Source: JBFIHF01 sp964411125
Lineage (GTDB): Bacteria > Myxococcota_A > Bradymonadia > Bradymonadales > Bradymonadaceae
DNA length: 64,000 nt
Direction: 5' to 3'
NCBI GenBank assembly: GCA_964411125.1
Contig: CAYPJU010000028.1
Coordinates: forward strand, 7,661-71,660
The notes below the pieces were generated by a model that was not told the origin of the DNA, made no database searches, and saw only the letters and a program-made list of their open reading frames with translations. The first letter of the stretch is position 1. Each line of letters starts with the position of its first letter. The position numbers and the translations under genes were made by a program. Shown piece by piece: positions 7,081-15,970 of the stretch.

Positions 7081-9450
7081 TCAGTCCGTCTTTCGCCGCT
7101 TCGCCTTCGCAGCCCTCTGCTTCGTTTCCATCTCGCGCTTCTTTGCCTTTGCCTGCGCGCCCGAGAGATTCTTTCGCGCCGCCTTCTCTCCGACGACCTC
7201 CGGATCGTAGAGCGTCCCTCGGAGCGCCCGTTCGTTGGTGCGCAGCTCCTCGAGCTTCGTGTTCGCCAGGTATCGCAGGAGCTGCGCCACGTCGGGCTCG
7301 TCACGGACGAGGTTCTTGGTGCCGGGCCAGTCGTCGCGCCAGCGCCAGAGATACTCGCGTTCTCCGACGCGATCGATCTCGAGGTACCAGTCGTCGACGC
7401 GGACGCTGAAGCGCCGGTACGGGTCGATCCCCTCACGAAACTTCTCGGGGACGTAGAGGAGCGCGTACTGAACCTGACGCTTCGGCTTCTTTCCTTCGTA
7501 GAGAGCCGGGACGAGCGACTCTCCGACCCACCCCTTCCGCCGTTTCGCGCCGGCGAGGTCGGCGACCGTGGGAGCGATGTCGAGGTGGCTCGCGAGCCCC
7601 CCGACTCGCCGCCCGTCGGCGGCGGGCGCCTTGATGACGAGCGGGACGGAGACGACCGGGCTTCTCAGGTCGTACCCGTGGTGCTTCTTGTCATGGAACT
7701 CGTCGAACGCCTCGCCGTGGTCGGCCGTGAAGACGACGACGTATTCGTCGGGGTCGAACGACTTCTGCAGCGCGTCGAAGAGCCTGCCCCAGTGGCGGTC
7801 GGCAAACTCGAGCTCGCTGTCGAAGACGTCTGCCTTCGTGTCTCCGAACTTCGTCCCGCCGTCGGGCATCTCGAACGGGTGGTGATGATCGTAGTAGTGG
7901 ACCCAGAGAAACGTGGGCTTCGGTCGACCCTTAGCCGCTTCGAGTTGAGCGATGGCGCGGTCCGTCACCTCCGGGGCGGTGTGACGTTTGTCCTTCGCGA
8001 GCTTGAGCGCGTCGTTGTCGAGCTCGGCGAAGCCGGTGGAAGGACCGCCCCGCCAGCGTCGCGTGAAGTAGTCGTCCGAGGCTACGCGGACGGTGTGGTA
8101 ACCAGCCGAGCGCAGGGTCGTGGAGAGGGTCGGGGCGCTGGCGCTCCAGTCGTAGGGCTGCCCTCCGACGGGCTCCATCGGGAGTAGCGCGTTGTAGACG
8201 CCGGCCAGGACACCGGGCAGGGCGGTCCGGGTGCTCGGTCCGACCGCGAACGCATGCTCGAAGACGACCGCGTCGCGGGCGAACTTCGCCAGGTTGGGGG
8301 TCGTGTCTCGATCGTCGCGTCCCAGCGACGTTCGGTCCATCGAGAGCGAATCGGTCGTAACCAAGATGACGTGCGGGCGCCCCAGGACCTGCTTCGGCTT
8401 GCCGAACGACTGCGGGAACTCGGCATAGTCACGGTCGGGGACGAGATCGGAGCCCGAACAGTCTTCGTCGATCCCGTTGTCGATCTTTTCGGCGGCTCCA
8501 GGGTGGATCGCAGGGTCGTCGGGCGCGCAGTCCCGTCCCCCGAGGATCGACAGCGAACCGTCTTCGTCCCGGTCGAGCGCGGGAGCGATGCGCTTGAAGA
8601 CCAGACTCGAGACGACCGAGTCCTCCACGAAAACCATGCGGTTGTAGCCTTGGGAGCCGGGCATCCAGACCGTGCCGACGAGGGCGGCCACGAGGGCCGC
8701 GACGATGACGAGGGCGGTTACGGCCCCCACCCGCCACGTGCGGATCGAACCCAACGCGGCGAGCCATCCGATCGCCGCCCCCAAGACCGCGACAGGCAAG
8801 TCCCACGGCACCTGCTCTCCAAAGCTCGTGCGGGCGAAGAGGAGCCCGCCGAGGAGTGCGGCGGCGATCGCCACGACAAAGACCGAAGCCGGCGCAATCA
8901 CCGCACGGGGCGCGCGCCGGCTGGCGGCGACGAGCGCCACGGAGCCCAGCCTACGGACAATGACGAACGCCACGGCCGCGGCTGGAAGCAATCCGAGCTG
9001 GGTCACGACGAGGAGGAGGAGGGCGTTCTCGGGTCGTGCGACGGCGCTCAGGTAGAGCCGGCCGATCGCGACCGATCCTCCGGCCACCCCGGCGAGTGCG
9101 ACACCGACCGCGAGGAGGGTCGCTGTGCGTCGGGCGAGGCTCTCAGGGTCGTCCGCCCAGGTCCACTCCAACGCCCGACGCGCGTTGGTCGCGAGGGTGG
9201 CATCCATGAACCCCATCGTCACGAGCGCGGCATGAGTGCCGGCGAGCGCGAGCGCGGCGAGCAGTAGCGGGAAGGCGAGAAACCCGACGTGGGCGATTAC
9301 GGCGTAGAGCCCCAGGTCGGAAGAGGTTGCGGTGAGGTACAGTCCCTGGAGCGCGCCGCCGGCGAGCACCGAAAACAGGGCGGCCGCCGAGACGACGAAG
9401 CCCCATCGCGCGGGACGTTCGCCCGCCCCGTCGACCGATGGGTCAGCCAC
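7081..9450 (-). CDS. membrane-anchored sulfatase-fold protein with MopE-type metal-binding motif
   Basis: A 789-residue protein starting at GTG 9450, with a GGAG ribosome-binding site six bases before. The first 240 residues are hydrophobic with six or more membrane segments. Residues about 295-335 form a Cys/Asp motif (GRDCAPDD, then GIDEDCSGSD), like the putative metal-binding motif of MopE-type proteins. From about 358 an alkaline-phosphatase/sulfatase fold follows (VTTDSLSMDRTS, and FTADHGEAFDEF near 580). The usual C-x-P-x-R nucleophile site reads PSTRTALPG, so there is no formylglycine Cys; a Ser or Thr nucleophile as in phosphotransferase-type LtaS/EptA relatives is inferred. The C-terminus is Lys/Arg-rich. 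It may modify envelope glycans or lipids. thrS lies 69 bases upstream. Confidence 0.7.
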   Translation of the reverse strand: MADPSVDGAGERPARWGFVVSAAALFSVLAGGALQGLYLTATSSDLGLYAVIAHVGFLAFPLLLAALALAGTHAALVTMGFMDATLATNARRALEWTWADDPESLARRTATLLAVGVALAGVAGGSVAIGRLYLSAVARPENALLLLVVTQLGLLPAAAVAFVIVRRLGSVALVAASRRAPRAVIAPASVFVVAIAAALLGGLLFARTSFGEQVPWDLPVAVLGAAIGWLAALGSIRTWRVGAVTALVIVAALVAALVGTVWMPGSQGYNRMVFVEDSVVSSLVFKRIAPALDRDEDGSLSILGGRDCAPDDPAIHPGAAEKIDNGIDEDCSGSDLVPDRDYAEFPQSFGKPKQVLGRPHVILVTTDSLSMDRTSLGRDDRDTTPNLAKFARDAVVFEHAFAVGPSTRTALPGVLAGVYNALLPMEPVGGQPYDWSASAPTLSTTLRSAGYHTVRVASDDYFTRRWRGGPSTGFAELDNDALKLAKDKRHTAPEVTDRAIAQLEAAKGRPKPTFLWVHYYDHHHPFEMPDGGTKFGDTKADVFDSELEFADRHWGRLFDALQKSFDPDEYVVVFTADHGEAFDEFHDKKHHGYDLRSPVVSVPLVIKAPAADGRRVGGLASHLDIAPTVADLAGAKRRKGWVGESLVPALYEGKKPKRQVQYALLYVPEKFREGIDPYRRFSVRVDDWYLEIDRVGEREYLWRWRDDWPGTKNLVRDEPDVAQLLRYLANTKLEELRTNERALRGTLYDPEVVGEKAARKNLSGAQAKAKKREMETKQRAAKAKRRKTD

Positions 9451-9519
9451 GGCAACTCCGGCGAACCGTGTGCTGAAGCCGGGACGGTGCCGGCAGGCAG
9501 CAGGTCGTGCGACGCGTGA

Positions 9520-11334
9520 TCAATACCCGCGGTCCTCCATCTCGGAGCCGATTTCGTCGTCGTCGGCGCTACCGGCGAGTTCGATCGGCTTCACCTCGAC
9601 GTCGAGCTTGCGGGAAGCGATCCGCTCGCGGATCTCTTCGACGAGGTCGTCGACGGCGATCTCGCCCCGGCGCCCCTCCGAATAAGTCCGCAGAGCGACC
9701 GTTCCCTTCTCGGCTTCTTTGCCACCGACGACGAGCATGTACGGGATCTTCTGAGTCTCGTGCTCGCGGATCTTGTAACCCATTTTCTCGGAGCGGTCGT
9801 CGACCTCCACCCGGACTTTCGCGGCGCGAAGCTTCTTGCCGATTTCCCAGGCGTAGTCGTTCTGCTCGTCGGTGATCGGGATGATCACCGCTTGAGTCGG
9901 GGCGAGCCAGGTCGGGAAGGCGCCGGCGAAGTGTTCGATGAGGATTGCGAAGAAGCGCTCGAGCGATCCGGAAATAGCGCGGTGGATGACCACCGGGGTC
10001 TTCTCGGAGTTGTCGGACGCGGTGTAGGTGAGCTCGAAGCGCTGCGGGAGCTGGAAATCGAGCTGAATGGTCCCGCACTGCCACGATCGGCCGAGGCAGT
10101 CGCGCACCTGGATGTCGATCTTCGGTCCGTAAAAGGCGCCGTCCCCCTCGTGGATGCGATACGGCACGCCGCGGTCGTCGAGCGCCTGTTTGAGCATCGC
10201 CTCGGCTTCGTCCCACAGCGCGATCTCACCCATGAAGTCTTCGGGGCGGGTCGACAGCTCGAGCTCGTAGTTCAACCCGAGCATGTCGTAGGTCTGATCG
10301 ATCATCTTCATCAGCGTCACGACCTCGTCGAAGATCTGGTCGTGGGTGCAGAAGATGTGCGCATCGTCCTGGCAAAACTGCCGGACCCGGGTCGCGCCCG
10401 AGAGCGCGCCGGCGAGCTCGTTTCGGTGGAGCTGGCCGAACTCCGCGACGCGGAGCGGAAGCTCACGGTACGAGCGCTTCTTCGAGGCGAAGAAGAGCAT
10501 CGTGTCTGGACAGTTCATCGGCTTGAGGCAGAAGGTCTGTTCGTTCTGCTCGAAGTTGAACGTGTGCTCGCGGTAGTGCTCCCAGTGGCCGGAGGTCTCG
10601 AACAGCTCCTTGTTGTAGAGGAGGGGGTTCGAGATCTCGATGTAGTCGTTTTCCTCTTCGATCTCGCGGAAGTAGTCCTGCAACTGGCGGTAGCAGGCCC
10701 ACCCCTTCGGTTTCCAGAAGATCGCTCCGGGGGCTAGTCGGTCGAAGGAGAGGAGCTCCAGCTCGCGCCCCAGGCGCCGGTGGTCGCGGCGCTTCGCCTC
10801 CTCGAGGACGTGCAGGTGCTGCTCGAGCTGGTCTTTGGTCCTCCACGCGGTCCCGTAGATCCGCTGGAGCATCGGCTGGTTCTCGTCCCCTTTCCAGTAG
10901 GCGCCCGCGACCTTCATCAATTTGAAGTTCTTGCACTTCTTCGAGTAGTTGACGTGCGGACCGGCGCACAGGTCGGTGAACGGGCCATTCTTGTAGATGG
11001 AGACGTTCTCGTCCTCGATACGGTCGATCAGTTCCAGCTTGTAGGGCTGATCGGCGAAGAACTCGCGCGCTTCGTCCTTGGTCCACTCCGAACGCTCGAA
11101 CTTTTCGTTCGCCTTGATGTGCGCGGCCATCCGCTCTTCGATCTCTTCGAAGTCGTCGGTGGAGATGGGGCGGGGGAGTTCGAAGTCGTAATAGAACCCG
11201 TCTTTGATCGGCGGGCCGATCGCGAGCTTCGCGTCGGGAAACATCTCCAGGATGGCGGTCGCCATCAGATGAGACGCCGAGTGGCGAATTCGGTAGAGCT
11301 GTTCGGCTTCGGCTTCCTGGTTCTCGTCAGACAT
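9520..11334 (-). CDS. thrS: threonyl-tRNA synthetase lacking the TGS domain
   Basis: Class II threonyl-tRNA synthetase of 604 residues (the usual bacterial enzyme is about 640). The protein begins almost at the editing domain: HSASH supplies the H-x3-H editing motif at residues 18-22, versus 73-77 in E. coli, and CAGPH supplies the editing Cys. The catalytic core has the zinc/active-site region CLKPMNCPDT, motif 2 around GATRVRQFCQDD, and a C-terminal anticodon-binding domain. The N-terminal TGS domain is absent and there is no room for it, since only 101 bases separate the start from the dsbA-like stop. That gap can form two mutually exclusive hairpins. Confidence 0.93.
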   Translation of the reverse strand: MSDENQEAEAEQLYRIRHSASHLMATAILEMFPDAKLAIGPPIKDGFYYDFELPRPISTDDFEEIEERMAAHIKANEKFERSEWTKDEAREFFADQPYKLELIDRIEDENVSIYKNGPFTDLCAGPHVNYSKKCKNFKLMKVAGAYWKGDENQPMLQRIYGTAWRTKDQLEQHLHVLEEAKRRDHRRLGRELELLSFDRLAPGAIFWKPKGWACYRQLQDYFREIEEENDYIEISNPLLYNKELFETSGHWEHYREHTFNFEQNEQTFCLKPMNCPDTMLFFASKKRSYRELPLRVAEFGQLHRNELAGALSGATRVRQFCQDDAHIFCTHDQIFDEVVTLMKMIDQTYDMLGLNYELELSTRPEDFMGEIALWDEAEAMLKQALDDRGVPYRIHEGDGAFYGPKIDIQVRDCLGRSWQCGTIQLDFQLPQRFELTYTASDNSEKTPVVIHRAISGSLERFFAILIEHFAGAFPTWLAPTQAVIIPITDEQNDYAWEIGKKLRAAKVRVEVDDRSEKMGYKIREHETQKIPYMLVVGGKEAEKGTVALRTYSEGRRGEIAVDDLVEEIRERIASRKLDVEVKPIELAGSADDDEIGSEMEDRGY

Positions 11335-11371
11335 CGTCGGCTCCGTTCTGGCGCACTACGCCATAGTCCAA

Positions 11372-11413
11372 CCCACCAGAGTTCGTCCAGCCCGGCGATC
11401 GCGGGCTGGTGGG
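11372..11413 (-). promoter_or_regulatory. mutually exclusive hairpins in the thrS leader
   Basis: Two 8-bp pairings share one strand: CCAGCCCG/CGGGCTGG (11387-11409, 7-nt loop) and CCCACCAG/CTGGTGGG (11372-11379 with 11406-11413). They cannot form together. The first could be a weak terminator for the dsbA-like gene (no T-run); together they resemble a leader switch for thrS. The regulatory role is inference. Confidence 0.4.
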
Positions 11414-11435
11414 TGAAGACTCGCGATCGACGGCT

Positions 11436-12422
11436 CTACTTCTGGGGCGTCGTCTCTTTCTGGAGCTCGGCTTCGACGGCGGCTGCGAGCTCGCCGGCGG
11501 TGGTCTGGCCGAGGAAGCGACGCCCGTTGATGTAGAACGTGGGGGTGCCGGTGAGTCCGGCCTTGTCGCCCTCGTTTCGGTCGTCGGTAACGTAGGTCGC
11601 GACCTCGGGGCTCTCCATGTCGGCCTTGAATTTCTTCATGTTGAGGCCGATCTGGCGAGCGAGCGCGTCGATCTTCTCGGGGCTCAGCGAGCGCTGGTTT
11701 TCGAACATCAGGTCGTGCATCTGCCAGAACTTACCCTGTCGATGCGCCGCCGCGGCGGCAGCGGCCGCGATCTGGGACATCGGGTTCGCGGAGAGCGGGT
11801 AGGTCTTGAAGTAGACGACGACTTTGTCGGGATACTCCTCGTGCAGCGCCTTGACGATCTTGGTCGCCTCGCGGCAATGCGGACAGAGGAAGTCGGCGAA
11901 TTCCACGATCTCGACGGGCGCGCCAATCTTTCCTTTGGACGGTCGGTCGTCGGTCGTGAATTCGTGGGTCTTCTTCGAGTTTTCGACGAACTTGGCGACC
12001 TCGTCGAGGATGTCGGTCTCGCTGTAGGCGGCCTTCACCATCGATCCGGTCATAGCCATCACTTGCTCGGCGAGCGCGCAGCGATCGTCGCGGTCCTGCA
12101 GACACTCGTGCAGTGAGCTGGTCGCTTCGGGGCACGGGCAGAGCTCGGCTTTGGTGACCCGTTGGATCTTCGCCCGTTCCTTGTCGTCGAATACCTCGAG
12201 CGGAAAGTCGGGGTAAGCGTCGACGGCGAGGACGTCGCCCGCGGCAGCCCCCTTCTTCGCCTCGTCACCTTCCTTTTTTTCGGCAGCGGTCGCGCTCGGC
12301 TTCTCGTCCTTGTCGACGGCTTCGCTCGACGAGCTGTTGCAGTTGCCCGCTGCGAGGAGCAGACACGCAGGGACGAGCGCGATCGACATCCAGCGCTTCA
12401 ACGTTTCTCTTTGGTCCGCCAC
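11436..12422 (-). CDS. DsbA-like thioredoxin-fold lipoprotein
   Basis: A 328-residue exported protein. The GTG start at 12422 is preferred because it supplies a charged n-region (LKRW) before the hydrophobic stretch, which ends at AAGNC, a plausible lipidation site. A Lys/Glu/Ala-rich linker follows. The C-terminal half is a DsbA-type thioredoxin domain with active site CPHC in FADFLCPHC (near residue 180) and cis-proline loop GTPTFYINGR. The region before it has extra cysteines (LCPCPE, HECLQD). It most likely oxidises or isomerises disulfides in the Cys-rich lipoproteins common here. A TTGACG-N17-TTCAAT promoter lies about 30 bases upstream. Confidence 0.8.
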   Translation of the reverse strand: MADQRETLKRWMSIALVPACLLLAAGNCNSSSSEAVDKDEKPSATAAEKKEGDEAKKGAAAGDVLAVDAYPDFPLEVFDDKERAKIQRVTKAELCPCPEATSSLHECLQDRDDRCALAEQVMAMTGSMVKAAYSETDILDEVAKFVENSKKTHEFTTDDRPSKGKIGAPVEIVEFADFLCPHCREATKIVKALHEEYPDKVVVYFKTYPLSANPMSQIAAAAAAAAHRQGKFWQMHDLMFENQRSLSPEKIDALARQIGLNMKKFKADMESPEVATYVTDDRNEGDKAGLTGTPTFYINGRRFLGQTTAGELAAAVEAELQKETTPQK

Positions 12423-12451
12423 TTCTTTTCGCTCCGTGCTGAGGCGCGGGT

Positions 12452-12480
12452 ATTGAACGAGATCGCGTCGATGGCGTCAA
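12452..12480 (-). promoter_or_regulatory. promoter of the DsbA-like gene
   Basis: Reverse strand TTGACG (12480-12475), 17-bp spacer, TTCAAT (12457-12452), 29 bases upstream of the GTG start. Confidence 0.45.
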
Positions 12481-12576
12481 GCGCGACACGACCACAACCG
12501 GCCCGAGCCGGGGTTTCTTCCGAAGTCGGACGGGGAGACTGCTGTCTTCGCCGTGCACGGCGCGGGGGCAGCTCCG

Positions 12577-13338
12577 TCAGCGAGCGCCGTTTCGAATCCA
12601 CGTCTCCACGACGAGCGTCTCTTCGACCGTGAGCGCAGTTGCCCCCGACCACGGCGGCGGCTGCACGGTGAATCGGCGAAGAGGGTAGTCGTGGAGGATC
12701 TTGCGCATCAGGTAGGACTCGTCCGGATCGAACGGGGTGACGAGCGGAATCCCCGTCTGTTCCGACGGTCGCCCGATCATCGAGTCGCGGGTGAGAGGGT
12801 CGAGTGCCCACTGCGGGTCGGAATGGCAACTGCGGCATTTGGCTTCGAAGATCGCGTCCACGCGATCCCAGCCGGCCGAGGGGAGGGCGAGCCCCGGCGT
12901 GGCGGACTCCGCGCTTCGGTCCACCCGAAGCCTCGGGAGGTTGGCGGTCGCGAGAGGAGCTCCGGTCACGCTCCGCAGGAAGTCTCCCCGGACGACGACC
13001 TGGTAGGTCAGCCCATGTTCGAGCGGGCCGAACGGCTCGAAGACGAGGGTCCGCGTGGTCATTTCGTAGTCGACGCGTCCCGCTGCCCTGAGCCCACCGG
13101 ACTGAAGGGAGACGATCGAGTAGTCGAGGAGCTCGTCATCGTCGAGATAGTCGTTGAAGCGGATTCGGAGCGTCGGACGCTCGGGGATGTCTCCCTCGCC
13201 GGGGGAGACGTCGATCACTTCGAGGAAGCGGTCGTACGGACCTGGACGCTCGGGGACGTCGTCGACGGGGGCGGGGTCGACCGGGCCGCAAGCGGCGACG
13301 ATGGCGATCGTCAGGGAGCTGAGGAGAGCGCGGGACAC
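12577..13338 (-). CDS. lipoprotein with Ig-like domain and cytochrome c heme motif
   Basis: A 253-residue protein. The signal peptide ends in the lipobox IVAAC. Residues about 35-135 look like a bacterial Ig-like (Big_5 type) fold, with the phrase PTLRIRFNDYLDD. The C-terminal half contains one covalent heme motif, CRSCH near residue 172. A likely distal Met lies in SYLMRKI, and the surroundings (VDAIFEAKC) fit the start of a class I cytochrome c domain. It probably has an electron-transfer or sensing role at the envelope; no partner oxidoreductase is adjacent. It is divergent from the MATE gene. Confidence 0.7.
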   Translation of the reverse strand: MSRALLSSLTIAIVAACGPVDPAPVDDVPERPGPYDRFLEVIDVSPGEGDIPERPTLRIRFNDYLDDDELLDYSIVSLQSGGLRAAGRVDYEMTTRTLVFEPFGPLEHGLTYQVVVRGDFLRSVTGAPLATANLPRLRVDRSAESATPGLALPSAGWDRVDAIFEAKCRSCHSDPQWALDPLTRDSMIGRPSEQTGIPLVTPFDPDESYLMRKILHDYPLRRFTVQPPPWSGATALTVEETLVVETWIRNGAR

Positions 13339-13412
13339 CGCGAGATTGTGAAGGACGGAGCGACCGTGGTAAAGCGCCCGGTCCGTACGCAGTGAACACG
13401 GGACAATCAGCG

Positions 13413-14915
13413 ATGAGCATCGGGATCGACAGAGAGAGGGGGCGCAGGATTCTCGTCCTCGCGGGGCCGATCATCGTCGCGATGTTTACGCAGACGTTCA
13501 TCAACGTCGTCGACACGATCTTCGTCGGCAAACTCGACCCCAGCTACTCGATCCCCGGCCAATCCGCGCTCGGCTTCAGCTTGCCGTTGTTGTGGGCCTT
13601 CGGGGGTTCTCTGTCGGCGCTCGGGGTCGGAACCCAGGCGATGACGGCCCGCCGCTTCGGGTCCAAGGACGACCTGGGGGCAGGGGTCGTCGTCGCGAAC
13701 AGCCTGGTCGTCACGCTGGTGTCGTCCCTCGTCTTCACGGTGCTCGCGTGGTTTCTGGTCCCGGTGTTCTTCGAGTTTTTGACGAACAATCGCTCGGTCA
13801 TCGAGCTCGGCGTTCCGTACGCGCGGGTGCGCATCCTCGGGATCACTGCGATGGTGATGACCGCGGGATACAAGGGGTTCTTCGACGGCATCGGAAAGAC
13901 GCGCGTTCACATGTACGCGGCGCTGATCATGAACGGCGCCAACATCGTCTTGAACTACCTCTTGATCTTCGGCGCCGGGCCGATCCCTCCGCTTTTCGTG
14001 ACGGGTGCTGCGGTCGCGTCGGTCATCGCTTCGTTTCTCGGACTCGTCGTGATGGCGCTGTGGAGCTTCCGAAAGAAGTACCTGGGACCGCATCGTTACT
14101 ACAGGCTCGCAAATCTGCAGCCCCGCGTGATGTGGGAGATCACGAAGCTGAGCGCGCCTTCGGGGGCGGCACAGGTGTTCGTGATGAGCGGAGTCCTCCT
14201 CTTCTTGAAGATCGTGGGGATGCTCGACGACCGAGCGATGATGGAGTCGGTGGCGGCAGCGGTCCCGTACGCAACGGAAGGGTGGGCGGAGGTACAGAAC
14301 CATCTGGCGCGCGCGAGATTCTCCCCCGCGTTTCTGGCGCCGGACTGGGGGTATGCGGTCGTGGGGGCGCGTCCCCCGATCTTCACGACGGCGGCCAAGC
14401 TCATCATCGACCTGCTCTCCATCGGCTTCGTCACGTGCATCGCGTTCGGAACGGCCACGGCGACGCTGGTGTCGCAGTCGATGGGGGAGGGGGACTTCGA
14501 TTCTGCCGAGGCGTACGGATGGGATTCGGTGAAGCTCGGTGGTGCCTTCTTCGGCCTCGTGGGAGTAGCGGTCATCGTCTTCCCCGAGTTCTTCCTCGAC
14601 CTGTTGTCGGACGATGCAACGGTCATCACAGCCGCGGTACCGGGGCTTCGGGTCATGGCTTCGCTGGAAGTGCTGATCGCCACTGCGCTGGTGCTGACCC
14701 AGGCGCTCTTCGGGGCTGGGGCGACGAAGTTCGTCATGTGGACAGAGCTCGTGCTGCACGGGCTCTGCCTCGCGCCGCTCGCGTGGCTGTTCGGTCTGCA
14801 CTTCGAGCTGGGGTTCCTGGGGGTTTGGTTGAGCGCGGCCGTCTATACGGTCGCCCTCGGAGGGATCATGGCGTGGAAGTTCGCCGGCGGTAGTTGGAAA
14901 ACGATCCAGGTATAG
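13413..14915 (+). CDS. MATE-family efflux transporter
   Basis: Inner-membrane antiporter of about 500 residues with the paired six-helix bundles of the MATE family; the first helix is RILVLAGPIIVAMFTQTFINV, and the motif VDTIFVGKL is typical. Start ATG 13413 (MSIGIDRERG) is preferred over the in-frame GTG at 13392; neither has a strong ribosome-binding site. The usual role is Na+- or H+-driven export of cationic compounds. A periplasmic or loop insertion (about residues 280-330, LARARFSPAFLAPDWGYA) is longer than in typical members. The gene stands alone. Confidence 0.85.
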   Translation: MSIGIDRERGRRILVLAGPIIVAMFTQTFINVVDTIFVGKLDPSYSIPGQSALGFSLPLLWAFGGSLSALGVGTQAMTARRFGSKDDLGAGVVVANSLVVTLVSSLVFTVLAWFLVPVFFEFLTNNRSVIELGVPYARVRILGITAMVMTAGYKGFFDGIGKTRVHMYAALIMNGANIVLNYLLIFGAGPIPPLFVTGAAVASVIASFLGLVVMALWSFRKKYLGPHRYYRLANLQPRVMWEITKLSAPSGAAQVFVMSGVLLFLKIVGMLDDRAMMESVAAAVPYATEGWAEVQNHLARARFSPAFLAPDWGYAVVGARPPIFTTAAKLIIDLLSIGFVTCIAFGTATATLVSQSMGEGDFDSAEAYGWDSVKLGGAFFGLVGVAVIVFPEFFLDLLSDDATVITAAVPGLRVMASLEVLIATALVLTQALFGAGATKFVMWTELVLHGLCLAPLAWLFGLHFELGFLGVWLSAAVYTVALGGIMAWKFAGGSWKTIQV

Positions 14916-15019
14916 GACGGGGCTTGACCCGGGTCCGGTGGCGCGGACAGTTGGCCGACCCCAATGGGATAACGAAGGCCCCCCCGGGAGCCATTCGTGA
15001 TGTTTCGCAAATGCGCCAC

Positions 15020-15049
15020 TTGACGGGAAAAAGCGGGGTGGAGTAGGTT
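15020..15049 (+). promoter_or_regulatory. promoter upstream of pal-like gene
   Basis: TTGACG (15020-15025), 18-bp spacer, TAGGTT (15044-15049), about 60 bases before the Pal start. Confidence 0.4.
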
Positions 15050-15110
15050 CCCCCGGCTTTAGCCAAACTGGGGAATTGCCGTGCCAAGAATTTATCGCAA
15101 GGAGCACTCT

Positions 15111-15893
15111 ATGGACTGGAAGCGCGCAATCACGCTTCTCGGGACGATCTGCCTTTCCCTCACGTTCGTCGCTTGCAAGCCGAAGTACCCGAAATGCAAG
15201 AAGGACGAGCACTGCCAGAAGAGCGAGAAAGGGCAAGCCGAGGGCAACCTCTACTGTGTGAACGGACTCTGCCAGCAGTGTGCAGAGGACGCGGATTGCG
15301 GGGACCCGAGCCTCGAGTGCAACGCCGGGGTCTGTGACCGTATCCCCGGATACTGCGCGAGCGTGAGTGACTGCCCGGGCAACCAGAAGTGCCGCGCGAA
15401 CGTGTGCGGCCCCGAATGCCTCGACGACAACGAATGTGCCGACGGGCAGAAGTGCTCCGGGGGCAACTGCGTCGCAGCCGCCGAGTGTTCCAGCAACGCA
15501 GATTGCGGAGACGGCAAGGCGTGCCAGGGTGGCAAATGCATCGCCGCCGCGACGGGCTGCGAGCTCGAGCCGATCTACTTCGGCTACGACAGCTCCGCGC
15601 TCGACGATTCGGCGCGCGGACAGCTCGAGCGGAACGCCGAGTGCATCAAGGGCGGTGGAATGTCGGTGCGTCTCGAGGGCCACGCCGACGAGCGGGGCAC
15701 CGCTGAGTACAACCTCGCCCTGGGTGAGCGCCGCGCCACCGCTGCATATAAGTACATGCGCCAACTCGGCGTCGCCAAAGACGACATGACCACCATCACT
15801 TACGGTGAGGAGCGGTTGCTCAAAGAGTGCGGCGAGGAAGGACCCGAGAGCTGCCATCGGGCCAATCGTCGCGTGCAGGTCCTGCAACGCTGA
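15111..15893 (+). CDS. pal: Pal-like lipoprotein with Cys-rich N-terminal region
   Basis: A 260-residue lipoprotein. ATG 15111 follows AAGGAG with good spacing and gives a signal ending LTFVAC. The C-terminal 110 residues are an OmpA/Pal peptidoglycan-binding domain (YFGYDSSALDD, LEGHADERGTAEYN, NRRVQVL), with the Asp and Arg that bind diaminopimelate. Between the lipid anchor and this domain lie about 120 residues with some 20 cysteines in repeats of the type D-x-x-C-x-x-G-x-x-C, absent from classical Pal. Pal links the outer membrane to peptidoglycan in the Tol-Pal system. The downstream CpoB supports this, but no tolQRAB is nearby. A terminator separates it from cpoB. Confidence 0.85.
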   Translation: MDWKRAITLLGTICLSLTFVACKPKYPKCKKDEHCQKSEKGQAEGNLYCVNGLCQQCAEDADCGDPSLECNAGVCDRIPGYCASVSDCPGNQKCRANVCGPECLDDNECADGQKCSGGNCVAAAECSSNADCGDGKACQGGKCIAAATGCELEPIYFGYDSSALDDSARGQLERNAECIKGGGMSVRLEGHADERGTAEYNLALGERRATAAYKYMRQLGVAKDDMTTITYGEERLLKECGEEGPESCHRANRRVQVLQR

Positions 15894-15915
15894 ACAGTTT
15901 GATGTAGTGTCGTCG

Positions 15916-15950
15916 AAACCCTGCCCCCAGAACCGAGGGCGGGGTTTTTC
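15916..15950 (+). terminator. intrinsic terminator after pal
   Basis: ACCCTGCCC pairs with GGGCGGGGT (one G-T pair) and is followed by five T residues. It lies between pal and cpoB, so cpoB must rely on read-through or its own promoter. Confidence 0.85.
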
Positions 15951-15970
15951 GTTTCAACTGGAGTTTTTTC

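Noticed and set aside
11335..11435. T-box or E. coli-type thrS operator
   Set aside because: No T-box bulge sequence or tRNA-like anticodon arm could be recognised, only the two competing hairpins.
13407..15887. 826-residue open frame on the reverse strand
   Set aside because: Antisense to the MATE and pal genes, whose motifs are unambiguous; the translation is low-complexity Arg/Asp/Glu-rich.
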